DNA of 64,000 nt from CAWEYO01 sp963813315 (GTDB lineage: Bacteria > Pseudomonadota > Alphaproteobacteria > Rhizobiales > Rhizobiaceae), in assembly GCA_963813315.1 (NCBI GenBank), contig CAWEYO010000002.1, forward strand, positions 1 through 64,000, read 5' to 3'. Below the pieces are notes generated by a model. The model had not been told where the DNA came from. It saw only the letters and a program-made list of their open reading frames with translations, and searched no databases. Of the stretch, positions 19,299 to 27,805 are shown piece after piece. Every line of letters begins with the position of its first letter. Position 1 is the stretch's first letter. Both the position numbers and the translations under genes were made by a program.

Positions 19299-20203
19299 GG
19301 CAACAGATCCCTCAGCGGATAGATGAACGGGCCGAGCTTGCCTCCGTAGTTGCCGGCGCTGATACGCGATGCGCCTCTCTCCGGCCCAAGATCGGTGACC
19401 GCCCTGATTCCGGCCTTCATTGCTTCCGCTACCGCATGGCTCGTTTCGCCGTCGATGACGATTTCCAACACGGCATTGACGTCCGCATCGAGCCTGCTTT
19501 CGACCACGCCCCGCAAGGTCGGCGCGAAAGCCTCGTTGGTGGACGCGATCATGCCGTTGTACTTGCCGCCGATCTTGGAACCGGAGCGCACGACGCCGCC
19601 CGGAAACGGCAGTATCGCGCCGACGACCTGGCGGATTGCATCCACAGCAGCCTCAGCCGCGGTGAGCGCACCGGCACTCGATCGGGCAAGCAGCAGGAGA
19701 TTGCCGCCGCCCACCGCATCCTTCGTCATGCCGGTGGCGGCCTCGCAGACAAATTCTCCGTCCATGACCGGAACCCGCCAGAAGTGCCTGCCGCCCAGCT
19801 TCTTGGAAACCTGCCAGCCGTCGCCGAAATAGCGGAGCTCGGAGCCAAGCTTAAGCTTGACCGGCCCATCGAGGCCGGCGAAACACGCGCTGCCTGGCGA
19901 CGTCAGTACACACTGACCGACCCTTGTCACCAGCTGCTTCTGCAATTCCACTGTGCTGACCGCAAAAAGCATCACCCGGCAGCCTGGCCGCCCATCCGGC
20001 GTCGCCGATGGCGGTAGCTCCAGGTCGATCGCCGCCTCGCAGCCGCAGCCGATCACAGACGTGGCAAAGCCGGTCATCGAGATGGCGGCCTGACGCGCCC
20101 ACTTCCTGTTTGGCCCGGTGACAATGATTGCCGTCGCCCGCATGCCAAAGGCTTCAGCGAACGTGTCGTCGATGGCGACACCGTTGACCTCTAGGCGTTG
20201 CAT
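19295..20203 (-). CDS. fhcD: Formylmethanofuran-H4MPT formyltransferase
   Basis: The 302-residue Ftr-type enzyme moves the formyl group from formyl-H4MPT to methanofuran. Family text includes VNGVAIDDTFAEAFGMRATAIIVT at the N-terminus (read in short pieces), FATSVIGCGCEA, and near the C-terminus GAILPFPGGVVRSGSK and NYGGKLGPF. The length is normal. It overlaps the fhcA stop by 13 bp and fhcC by 4 bp, so the four subunits are translationally linked. The sequence is intact. Confidence 0.94.
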   Translation of the reverse strand: MQRLEVNGVAIDDTFAEAFGMRATAIIVTGPNRKWARQAAISMTGFATSVIGCGCEAAIDLELPPSATPDGRPGCRVMLFAVSTVELQKQLVTRVGQCVLTSPGSACFAGLDGPVKLKLGSELRYFGDGWQVSKKLGGRHFWRVPVMDGEFVCEAATGMTKDAVGGGNLLLLARSSAGALTAAEAAVDAIRQVVGAILPFPGGVVRSGSKIGGKYNGMIASTNEAFAPTLRGVVESRLDADVNAVLEIVIDGETSHAVAEAMKAGIRAVTDLGPERGASRISAGNYGGKLGPFIYPLRDLLP

Positions 20204-21822
20204 GAAACCTCGCGGAATGGCTCCTCGCGCGCAATCGCTGAATCGGGGAACGTGAACCAGTCGAGCGAGAGGCCGTAGCGTTGCTCATGATATTCTTCGA
20301 CCCGCCGCACCATCGCCTTTTCGACGGGTGGATTGAGGCTCAGCGCTTTGCCCCAACGATAGTGCGTGATCTCGCCGTCCTTCACGACGAGGTCGCCATC
20401 CTTGAAGACATAGGCCGCCTGCCCGAACATCTTCGCCACGCTTTTGTCCTTGCGATAGACGGCGACATCCGCGATCGCGCCCGATCCGAGATGGCCGCGA
20501 TCCTTGAGGCCGAGCAACTTCGCGGGTGCGGCGCGCGTCATGATCGCGACCTCTTCGAGCGTGTATTCACGCGCCACCGCGGCAAGGGTCGACAGCGCCA
20601 TGGCCGACTTCGGCAGGCCCGCCGCCATCTCGTCGCGCGCGTCACGGCTCATCAGCAATTCGAACAGCCGCGGATAGGCGGTAAACGGCGCACCGTTCGG
20701 ATGATCGGTTGTGAAGAAAACGCGCCAAGGATCTGTGACCAAGAGGAAAAGCTCAATCCCCACCGCCCATTGGACGGTGCCGTGGAAATCGCCCCGATAG
20801 CGATAGGGCACGATCCCGCCGCCGTTGCCGTCCCCTTCAAGTATGACGTATTTCTTCGGATGCGCGGCGCTGCGGGCCGAGAATTGCCTGAGCACGTCGG
20901 ACGACACGGTGACGGTCTGGCCGAACATCACCTGGCCGACGTCGATCGTCACTTCGGGAGTGCTGTTGACCAATTCGGCAAGCCGCGCGGCAGCGGACGA
21001 GAACTTCCGTTTGCCCTCTGTGCCGTAGCCATAGAACTGGAGATGGGCCAGATGAAGCGGCGCGCCTTCCGCGGCTGTCATCGTCGCGGCGGCGGTGTCC
21101 GCCGAACCAGGCGCCCCGAGATTGTTGCAATGGACATGCAAAGGATGCGGGATGCCGAGCCTGCTGACAGCAGCTTGCAAAGTCTTGACGATAGTGCGCG
21201 AACTTACTCCGTAGGACGGCACGACGTCGTCGAGAGCAAACGTGCGCACATTCTCCTTGAAGGCGGCAGCTGCGCCCGCATTGATGACCTTGACGCCGAG
21301 CGCCCGCGTCGAGCCGACGGTCCAGGCGACATAGTCGTCAATCATCCTTTCGGAAGCGCCGTCGCGGATCATCGAAAGCAGGAAATCGTCGTTGCCGAGG
21401 ATCGCCAGGGTTGCCTTGTCGATGATGGGAATATCCGCCAGTTCCAGATGCGTATGAAGCGCGTTGCCAGGCGACATGGCCGGCTCCACCACCGTCGTGA
21501 AACCCATTTTTGCGTAAAGGCAACCGGTTTCGAACGTGGACCAGCAGGCATTGGACAGTGGGGTCGCCGCCGGGCGTGGACTGTGCGCAGCATGATGCTC
21601 GGGAAGCAGGAGCCGCGCCGTGTTCACATTGCCGCCCCCGATGTGCGAGTGGATGTCGATCGCGCCCGCCATGACGACGCATCCGGATGCGTCGGTCGTT
21701 ATGTCGGCCCCGCCGCCCGGCGGAGCGTCGACGATGTTTCCATCGCGGATCCAGAGGTCTCCTGTGCCGGATCGTCCACTGACCGGATCGATGACTTCGC
21801 CGCCGGCGATCCTGGTCAGCAT
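20191..21822 (-). CDS. fhcA: Formylmethanofuran hydrolase subunit A (amidohydrolase fold)
   Basis: A 543-residue member of the formylmethanofuran dehydrogenase subunit A family, which in methylotrophs releases formate from formylmethanofuran by hydrolysis. It has the metal-binding DIHSHIGGG (H58, H60), LHVHCNNLG and FTTDHPNG, as in amidohydrolases. The start is placed at 21822 (MLTRIAGGEV), overlapping the fhcB stop by 7 bp; a start 7 codons earlier is possible but adds an atypical MRRDAVA. Confidence 0.93.
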   Translation of the reverse strand: MLTRIAGGEVIDPVSGRSGTGDLWIRDGNIVDAPPGGGADITTDASGCVVMAGAIDIHSHIGGGNVNTARLLLPEHHAAHSPRPAATPLSNACWSTFETGCLYAKMGFTTVVEPAMSPGNALHTHLELADIPIIDKATLAILGNDDFLLSMIRDGASERMIDDYVAWTVGSTRALGVKVINAGAAAAFKENVRTFALDDVVPSYGVSSRTIVKTLQAAVSRLGIPHPLHVHCNNLGAPGSADTAAATMTAAEGAPLHLAHLQFYGYGTEGKRKFSSAAARLAELVNSTPEVTIDVGQVMFGQTVTVSSDVLRQFSARSAAHPKKYVILEGDGNGGGIVPYRYRGDFHGTVQWAVGIELFLLVTDPWRVFFTTDHPNGAPFTAYPRLFELLMSRDARDEMAAGLPKSAMALSTLAAVAREYTLEEVAIMTRAAPAKLLGLKDRGHLGSGAIADVAVYRKDKSVAKMFGQAAYVFKDGDLVVKDGEITHYRWGKALSLNPPVEKAMVRRVEEYHEQRYGLSLDWFTFPDSAIAREEPFREVSCNA

Positions 21823-22904
21823 GGCAACTGCGTCCCGCCGCACAGGTAGCTGCCGATCATCCTGAGGATCGATGCCGCGGACGGAACGGCCGATGCCGAT
21901 TGCGCCCTGACCGCGGTGAGCGTGCCGGTCCTCCAGGAATAGGCCACGGACTCGTGGTCGATGCCGGGCTCGCCGATTGCGATGGTGATTGCCGCTCCGC
22001 GAACCGGAGCGGTTGCCTTCGCAAGCGTGATGAGGCTGCTACCGCTTCTGCGCGCAGGTAGCCGGCTCGCTCTTGCAGCGACGCTGAGATGAATGTCGGC
22101 CTCACCCGCAGCCAGCATTCGTTGAACATCGAAACGCCAGGGGTCGAATTCCGGCAGCCCTCGAGCAAAGGCGACGCGCATCGGGAACCCGGTCATCCAT
22201 GTCGATGCAAGGGTGCTGCCCCAGCCGCTCTCGCTCGCGGGCAGATGAAGGGCCGATGCACGCGACTTGCGGTTGAGATCGGCGATCAGTCCCTGGAGCA
22301 TTTCCAGCGCCAGCCCGTCGATCCCAAGACCCGAAAACAGGAAAACGGAGAATCGCGCCGCATCGAGTGCCACTGCGAAGCGGTCGAAGTTCGACACGGC
22401 GGCTGCCACCTGCCGCCCGGCGCATTGTGCCCGGACGGCCGCCAAAGTTGCTGCAAGGCCTGCTTCACCGCAGTAAAGACGCGTGGCTTTCACCTTGCCG
22501 GCAACAGTCGAAGCGCGGGCCCGGCCGCCGATGATGAAGAACGCGCGTGCATTCGCCGGCGAAAGGTCTGGCGGGGACGCGGCAAGTTCGGCGACGAAGC
22601 CGTGGTACACAGGAGGCAGTTCGCTTGCGATCACCACAAGGTCGGCCCGCCGGCGCGCCTCGCCCGGTGTGACGATCATTCCTCCCCCGTCCGTGAAAAG
22701 CGCGACCTCGCGTGCCAGCGCCGGGCTCTCGAGGTGATCATAGGCGGCGCCTACGCGCTCGGCGAGCGCGATCGCCGCGCGCGTGCCGTGAATATCCGTG
22801 TCGAGACTGAACACCGGGCACCGGCTTGCGCCCAAAAGCTCCGCGGCATGTTCTGCCGCGCGCTCCACCGGTGTCTCCCGGTTGCCGATCCATGCAACCG
22901 CCAT
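21816..22904 (-). CDS. fhcB: Formyltransferase/hydrolase complex subunit B
   Basis: A 362-residue protein of the molybdopterin oxidoreductase-like FhcB type, a shortened relative of the catalytic subunit of archaeal formylmethanofuran dehydrogenase. Bacterial versions have lost the redox function and act as a scaffold, which fits the lack of an obvious Cys/SeCys active-site motif here. It is first in fhcBADC. The start at 22904 lies only 27 bp from a MITE-like element, so its promoter must lie within or beyond that element or in the upstream carbinolamine dehydratase gene. Confidence 0.9.
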   Translation of the reverse strand: MAVAWIGNRETPVERAAEHAAELLGASRCPVFSLDTDIHGTRAAIALAERVGAAYDHLESPALAREVALFTDGGGMIVTPGEARRRADLVVIASELPPVYHGFVAELAASPPDLSPANARAFFIIGGRARASTVAGKVKATRLYCGEAGLAATLAAVRAQCAGRQVAAAVSNFDRFAVALDAARFSVFLFSGLGIDGLALEMLQGLIADLNRKSRASALHLPASESGWGSTLASTWMTGFPMRVAFARGLPEFDPWRFDVQRMLAAGEADIHLSVAARASRLPARRSGSSLITLAKATAPVRGAAITIAIGEPGIDHESVAYSWRTGTLTAVRAQSASAVPSAASILRMIGSYLCGGTQLPC

Positions 22905-22930
22905 CCACCCACTGCTTTCTGGTGCCCAGC

Positions 22931-23078
22931 CTAGGGTGTGTTGAGATTTAGGTCAGGCCGAGCCGAAAATGGCGGTTTCGAGAACCGGCACGCAGCGTAC
23001 GTTTGGGTACGTGAGTACCGGAAGCGCAGAAGACAGCCATTTGCAGGCCGGCATCACCTGAATATCAACACACCCTAG
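22931..23078. mobile_element. MITE-like palindromic element, copy 2
   Basis: A 148-bp second copy of the element at 9746-9895, with the same CTAG ends, terminal repeats (CTAGGGTGTGTTGAGATTTA ... AACACACCCTAG) and interior. The two copies differ by scattered substitutions and small indels. It lies between the fhcB start and the carbinolamine dehydratase stop. Confidence 0.75.
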
Positions 23079-23132
23079 ACTAAACGAAACGGAACCCGCC
23101 GTGAACCGCCCTGTTCAAGCGGAAGTTTGGCC

Positions 23133-23513
23133 TCAATCGTATTTGATATAGGCGAAACGCAGATCTGTCGGCGGAGTGCCTTCCAGCGCGCCGCCTTCAC
23201 TGGACGGCTGCCATTGGACGACATCCTCGATTTTCTTCGCCAGTTCGAAGTCCTTGTCCGTTATACCTTTTGCGGCGTGGTTCATGAGGCGTACCTCGAC
23301 CCAGGCATAGGAAGCCGTGATGTCGGGATGATGCCAGGCCGCCTCGGCAAGATGCCCAACGGTATTGATGAGCATCAGGGTCCCTTTCCAGCTATGGGTC
23401 TTGTATTTGCGGCGGATCCAGCCGTTCTCGTAGCGCCATTTCGGCAGATCCTTTTGAAGCCGGTCGTTTATCTCGGCCTCGGAATAGGTCTTTTCCTTCC
23501 TGGTCTCGTTCAT
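23133..23513 (-). CDS. Pterin-4a-carbinolamine dehydratase-like protein
   Basis: A 126-residue protein with the family motif around EAAWHHPD (H61, H62, P63) followed by YAWVEVRLMNHA, as in 4a-hydroxytetrahydrobiopterin dehydratase (DCoH/PCD). PCD normally recycles a pterin cofactor of aromatic amino acid hydroxylases, and no hydroxylase is nearby. Its place between fhcB and the mptG-like gene suggests a role with methanopterin, which is also a pterin, but that is inference. It is divergent from the mptG-like gene with about 150 bp between. Confidence 0.83.
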   Translation of the reverse strand: MNETRKEKTYSEAEINDRLQKDLPKWRYENGWIRRKYKTHSWKGTLMLINTVGHLAEAAWHHPDITASYAWVEVRLMNHAAKGITDKDFELAKKIEDVVQWQPSSEGGALEGTPPTDLRFAYIKYD

Positions 23514-23668
23514 GTCAGTCTCCGCAGGTCGGTTCGCCTCGGGCCGGCGCCGAAAATGAGGGACACTCTTTACAAAGTGACCGGCTTGCCCCGTTATCGA
23601 AAGCAGCTATCATGGGCGCGGGCACCCAAACTTCAGTGATGCAGTATGATGCACCCACTTGGGGGCAG

Positions 23669-24634
23669 ATGTCGAATTCCGTCACCATAAAAGTGCCTGC
23701 CCGCCTGCATCTTGGCTTTCTCGATCCGAATGGCCATTCCGGGCGACAGTTCGGCAGCGTCGGGTTGCCACTCAGCGACCCCGAAACCGTGGTGACCCTC
23801 ACACGCGCCCGGGAGACCGTCGTCAAAGGCGCGCAGGGCGACCGTGCCGCTTCCTATCTCTCGACGCTTTGCAGCCATCTTGGCATACGTTCCCACCACC
23901 GCCTCGTGGTCGAGCACGCGATACCTGCGCATGCAGGGCTTGGCTCGGGCACGCAGATCGCGCTTGCGGTCGCGGCGGCTCTGCGCATCCTTCACGAACT
24001 GCCGCTCGACATCGGCGGCGACGCGGCCATTTTGGCGCGCGGGGCGCGATCCGGCATCGGCATCGCGAGTTTCGAGCGCGGTGGCGTGATCATAGACGCC
24101 GGCAAGGGCAACGGCGACGGCCCTCCGCCGGTTGTCGCGCGGCTCGCGTTTCCGCAGGATTGGCGGGTCATCCTGATACTGGACCCTGCGCTGGACGGAC
24201 TGCATGGTGCGGCCGAGGTCGAGGCTTTTCGCTCGCTACCGCCCTTCCCCGAAGATGACATCGGCGAGATATGCCAGCAGGTGCTGATGGGGGTCATGCC
24301 GGCACTTGTCGAGAGCGACCTCGTTGCCTTCGGCGCGGCGATATCGACCATCCAGCAGTTGGTCGGCACCTATTTCGCCCCGGTGCAGGGCGGCGTTTTC
24401 ACCTCTGCTCGCGTCGCCGCGCTGGCGCATCGACTGACGGAAGCGGGCGCTGTCGGCATCGGCCAAAGCTCGTGGGGACCGACGGGATTTGCCTTCGCGC
24501 CTTCGGAGGAAGCGGCACGCCGCATGGTGACCGCCGTATGGCAATCGGATGAGGAAACAGAACTGCGGATCGTCCAGGGCCGCAATGCCGGCGCGGAAAT
24601 CCGTGCTACCGAGCTAGGGCTGGTCGGCAGCTGA
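23669..24634 (+). CDS. Beta-ribofuranosylaminobenzene 5'-phosphate synthase-like protein (H4MPT biosynthesis)
   Basis: A GHMP-kinase-fold protein: PARLHLGFLD at the N-terminus, the glycine motif AHAGLGSGTQ, then GIGIASFERGG. This is the pattern of RFAP synthase (MptG, Orf4 of Methylobacterium), which makes the first committed intermediate of H4MPT from PRPP and 4-aminobenzoate. The start at 23669 (MSNSVTIKV) has a GGGGG tract just upstream and fits the family; ATGs at 23612 and 23639 are also possible. It leads a plus-strand series with mtdB, an ATP-grasp gene, mch and fae. Confidence 0.88.
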   Translation: MSNSVTIKVPARLHLGFLDPNGHSGRQFGSVGLPLSDPETVVTLTRARETVVKGAQGDRAASYLSTLCSHLGIRSHHRLVVEHAIPAHAGLGSGTQIALAVAAALRILHELPLDIGGDAAILARGARSGIGIASFERGGVIIDAGKGNGDGPPPVVARLAFPQDWRVILILDPALDGLHGAAEVEAFRSLPPFPEDDIGEICQQVLMGVMPALVESDLVAFGAAISTIQQLVGTYFAPVQGGVFTSARVAALAHRLTEAGAVGIGQSSWGPTGFAFAPSEEAARRMVTAVWQSDEETELRIVQGRNAGAEIRATELGLVGS

Positions 24635-24674
24635 AAGCGGTGACAAATTCAGATCAGGCTCGTAGAGGCGAGAG

Positions 24675-25571
24675 ATGGCCCGCAAACATATCTTGCACAT
24701 GCTCACCCCGCTGAAGCACGTGAGCCCATTCGATGTGAACATGGCGCTCGATGCCGGCTTCGAAGCCGTGCTCCCCTATGTAGACGTACACCTGGCCGAA
24801 ATAACCGGGCTGGTGCAGGACGCGATCTTCTCACGGTCGCCGGACGCCGGCGTAGACACAGGCGTTTTCATCGCCGGGAAGAATGTCGCACTGGCGCTCG
24901 ACATGTTCGACGCCGCAAGGAACGCCATGGTGCCGCCGTTCCGGATTTCGGTCTTTGCCGACCCGGCGGGATCCTTCACCACGGCGGCAGCGGTGGTGGC
25001 CAAGGTCGAGAAGGTGCTGGAAAAGAAGTTCAATCGCGGCCTGAAGGACATAAGAGTATCGATCTTTGGGGCGACCGGAGCTGTAGGTTTCTGCACGGCA
25101 GTGATCGCGGCACGCGAGGGCGCAAAGGTCACGCTCGCCGGGCATGACGGCATCGAGCGCGTGACCAAGATCGCGTCGGAGATCAAGAGCCGTTTCGGCA
25201 TGGTTGTCGATGCCGCCGACGGCTCCACCGATGGCCGCAAGCAGGAACTCGCCGGCGCCAGCGAGGTGATCGTGGCAGCCGCCAGGGCAGGCATTCAAGT
25301 GATTTCCAAAGCGCAGCTTAAAGCCGCCGCCAATCTGCTCATTGCCGCGGACGTGAATGCAGTTCCTCCTTCGGGGATCGAGGGGTTGAAGGGCAGCGCC
25401 GATGCCGACCCGCTCGGCGCGACAAAGGCTGTCGGCATTGGCCCGTTCGCTATCGGCAATGTGAAGTACAAGACCGAGTTCGCTCTGTTCAAAAGAATGA
25501 TCGAAGCGGAAAAGGCTGTAACGATCGATTTTCAGGATGCGTTTTCCCTTGCACGCGAGATTGCCAAATAG
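24675..25571 (+). CDS. mtdB: NAD(P)-dependent methylene-H4MPT dehydrogenase
   Basis: A 298-residue enzyme that oxidises methylene-H4MPT to methenyl-H4MPT. Recognisable text: MLTPLKHVSPFDVNMALDAG at the N-terminus, the Rossmann motif SIFGATGAVG near residue 130, and GATKAVGIGPFAIGNVKY near the end. The length is normal for MtdB. It follows the mptG-like gene after 40 bp with a GAGGCGAG ribosome site, and its end overlaps the ATP-grasp gene. MtdA (the H4F/H4MPT NADP enzyme) cannot be excluded by eye, but cluster position favours MtdB. Confidence 0.93.
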   Translation: MARKHILHMLTPLKHVSPFDVNMALDAGFEAVLPYVDVHLAEITGLVQDAIFSRSPDAGVDTGVFIAGKNVALALDMFDAARNAMVPPFRISVFADPAGSFTTAAAVVAKVEKVLEKKFNRGLKDIRVSIFGATGAVGFCTAVIAAREGAKVTLAGHDGIERVTKIASEIKSRFGMVVDAADGSTDGRKQELAGASEVIVAAARAGIQVISKAQLKAAANLLIAADVNAVPPSGIEGLKGSADADPLGATKAVGIGPFAIGNVKYKTEFALFKRMIEAEKAVTIDFQDAFSLAREIAK

Positions 25572-26709
25572 CGCAGGCACGTTGCTGATCGCTGCGATCT
25601 CAGGCCGGGCACTGGCAGCGGCGGCACGGCGGGCAGGCTATCGCCCGCTGGTCGCGGACTTGTTTTGCGATACCGACACGGTCGCGCTGGCAGAGATGGC
25701 AGCGAAGCTGCCGGGCGACCTGAGGGCCGGCATCGACGGCGAGCGGGTGATCGACACGCTTCGGCGGCTTGCCGACGGCGAGGTTCCGGTCGCGGTTGTC
25801 CTGGGCTCCGGTTTCGAAAGAAAGCCGGAACTTGTCGATGAGATTGCCAGCCAGTTTCCGCTCGCCGGATGCCGGGGGCAGGCGATACGCCGCGTCAAGG
25901 ACCCGCGATCCCTTGCCGCCGACTGCGCCGAACTGGGCATTCCGCATCCCGAATTTCGATGGAACACCCGACCGGATCCGCAAGGCTGGGTAGCCAAGGC
26001 CGTGGGCGGTGCCGGTGGCGCGCACGTCCAGTCGGGGTCTAGCCTGACTCAAAATTCGTCTTGGCGTGAGGGGCGTTATTTTCAGCGCTTTGTTCATGGC
26101 GTGAGCGTTTCAGCTCTTTTTGTCGGGAACGGCGAAAGCGCACGGATCGTCGGCTTTAGTCGGCAATGGACATCGCCCGCCCCAACGGCGCCCTACCGCT
26201 ATGGAGGCGCGGTGCGCCTGAGACGCTTCAGCCGGAAGGACGCGGCGAGAATCCAGGCGTGGCTGTCCGGCCTTACCCGCCGCGCGGGGCTTGTGGGCCT
26301 TTGCAGTGCTGATTTCATCCGCAACGCGGACGGCTACTGGCTCGTCGAAATCAACCCTCGGCCAGGGAGTACCCTCGACATTTTCGACAGCGCAGAGGCT
26401 CCGCTGATGGAAGCGCATCTCGGCGCCGCGCCAAACACGCCTTACCGCCTCCCACGCTTTGCCGGAAGCATGGCTTCGATGATCACCTACGCGACTGACC
26501 CCATGACGCGATTTCCAGCTCTGGCCTGGCCCGACTGGACTGCCGACCGGCAATCCGAAGGCACGCCGGTCGGCCCAGGCGATCCCGTCTGCACGGTCTT
26601 TGCCCGTGGCCCGAATGCCGGGACAGCCGAGAGCAGAGCAAAGGCGCAGGCAAGGCAATTGCAGAGCCTAATGCATGTCGCCCAAAAGTGCGCAGCGGTT
26701 TTGGGATAA
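25537..26709 (+). CDS. ATP-grasp protein of the H4MPT/methanofuran cluster (Orf17/MfnD-like)
   Basis: An ATP-grasp-type ligase: RVKDPRSLAADCAELG before the grip region, WVAKAVGGAGG for ATP binding, CSADFIRNADGYWLVEINPRPG for metal binding. Relatives in methylotroph clusters (Orf17) and archaeal MfnD (tyramine-glutamate ligase) suggest amide-bond formation on methanofuran or H4MPT side chains; the substrate is not proven. It starts inside mtdB (25537), or less likely at TTG 25561. The last 12 residues (MHVAQKCAAVLG) and the stop are encoded by an intergenic mosaic repeat, so the natural C-terminus was probably altered by repeat insertion. Confidence 0.82.
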   Translation: MRFPLHARLPNSAGTLLIAAISGRALAAAARRAGYRPLVADLFCDTDTVALAEMAAKLPGDLRAGIDGERVIDTLRRLADGEVPVAVVLGSGFERKPELVDEIASQFPLAGCRGQAIRRVKDPRSLAADCAELGIPHPEFRWNTRPDPQGWVAKAVGGAGGAHVQSGSSLTQNSSWREGRYFQRFVHGVSVSALFVGNGESARIVGFSRQWTSPAPTAPYRYGGAVRLRRFSRKDAARIQAWLSGLTRRAGLVGLCSADFIRNADGYWLVEINPRPGSTLDIFDSAEAPLMEAHLGAAPNTPYRLPRFAGSMASMITYATDPMTRFPALAWPDWTADRQSEGTPVGPGDPVCTVFARGPNAGTAESRAKAQARQLQSLMHVAQKCAAVLG

Positions 26710-26774
26710 CGACATGCACAAAAACAATAGCCTAAAGCGCGTCGCATGAATCCGTTTCGCAGCGACGCGCTTTA
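26671..26774. repeat. Mosaic palindromic repeat, copy A
   Basis: About 104 bp in two modules: a palindrome of the type GCATGTCGCCCAAAAGTGCG ... AACGACATGC, then a hairpin AAAGCGCGTCGCATGA ... CGACGCGCTTTA, joined by ACAAAAACAATAGCC. Its first module overlaps the end of the ATP-grasp gene and supplies its stop. The TTG start of mch and its AAGGAGAG site follow directly. Confidence 0.85.
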
Positions 26775-26791
26775 TCGGAAGGAGAGCGGTA

Positions 26792-27748
26792 TTGAAGGAC
26801 GGCTCGGCATTCCTCAACGATAGCGCGCAGCGCATCGTCGACGGCATGATCCGCGACGCGGAACGCCTGCGCATCTCAGTCTTCAAAGGCTCGCTTGGCG
26901 AGACCCTGATCGACGCCGGGGCAAGCGCTGCGGGCGGCATGGAGGCCGGCCTGCGCATGGCCGAATGCGCGATGGGCGGCCTCGGCAGCGTAACACTTGT
27001 GTTGGACCGCGCTTCGGAAAAGTGGCCGCTTGGCGTCGAGGTTCGGTCGTCGCAGCCTGTTCTCGCCTGTCTCGGCAGTCAGTATGCCGGATGGAAGCTT
27101 TCGAGCGGGGATTATTTCGCAATGGGCTCCGGCCCGGCCCGCGCACTCGCCAGGGCCGAACCACTTTTCCTGAAGCTGTCATATCGTGACACGGCGGCAA
27201 CAGCGGTGCTCATCCTGGAGACGGAGAAGCCGCCGCCGACGGAGGTTGTGGCGAAGGTCGCCAAGGCGACGGGGCTTGATCCTGAAAAGCTCACCGTTCT
27301 GTTCGCGCCGACGCAAAGCCCGGCCGGTACGGTGCAGATCGTTTCACGCGTCCTCGAAGTCGCATTGCACAAGGCCAACGACCTCGAGTTCCCGCTTGAG
27401 CATATCGTGGACGGTATCGGCACCGCCCCAGTTCCCGCGCCGCACCCGGACTTCCTGACCGCGATGGGGCGGACGAACGATGCGATTATCTACGGGGGCA
27501 TCGTCCAGCTTTTCGTGCGCGGATCGGCCAGCGACGCGGGCGCTCTCGCACAAGCGCTGCCGAGCCGGGCTTCGCGTGACTACGGGCAGCCCTTCGCCAG
27601 GATCTTCGAGCATTTCAAGGGCGATTTCTATGCGATCGATCCTCTGTTGTTCAGTCCGGCCGAAGTCATCGTGACGGCGATCGAAACCGGCGATACATTC
27701 CGTGCGGGCGGACGTGACCTGAAGATGCTTGCGCAAAGCCTCGGATGA
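26792..27748 (+). CDS. mch: Methenyl-H4MPT cyclohydrolase
   Basis: A 318-residue enzyme that hydrolyses methenyl-H4MPT to formyl-H4MPT. It shows ETLIDAGASAAGGMEAGLRM near the N-terminus, the pterin-binding SGDYFAMGSGPARALA and the family stretch DLEFPLEHIVDGIG. The start is TTG at 26792, set by the AAGGAGAG ribosome site at 26779-26786; no ATG fits. It is separated from the upstream ATP-grasp gene by a mosaic repeat, unlike the tightly packed genes around it. Confidence 0.94.
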   Translation: MKDGSAFLNDSAQRIVDGMIRDAERLRISVFKGSLGETLIDAGASAAGGMEAGLRMAECAMGGLGSVTLVLDRASEKWPLGVEVRSSQPVLACLGSQYAGWKLSSGDYFAMGSGPARALARAEPLFLKLSYRDTAATAVLILETEKPPPTEVVAKVAKATGLDPEKLTVLFAPTQSPAGTVQIVSRVLEVALHKANDLEFPLEHIVDGIGTAPVPAPHPDFLTAMGRTNDAIIYGGIVQLFVRGSASDAGALAQALPSRASRDYGQPFARIFEHFKGDFYAIDPLLFSPAEVIVTAIETGDTFRAGGRDLKMLAQSLG

Positions 27749-27805
27749 GCGTGCTCCGACTCCGGAAGAAGTAATCGCGCTCCAGTCGGCAGGAACAGCG
27801 CTGCT

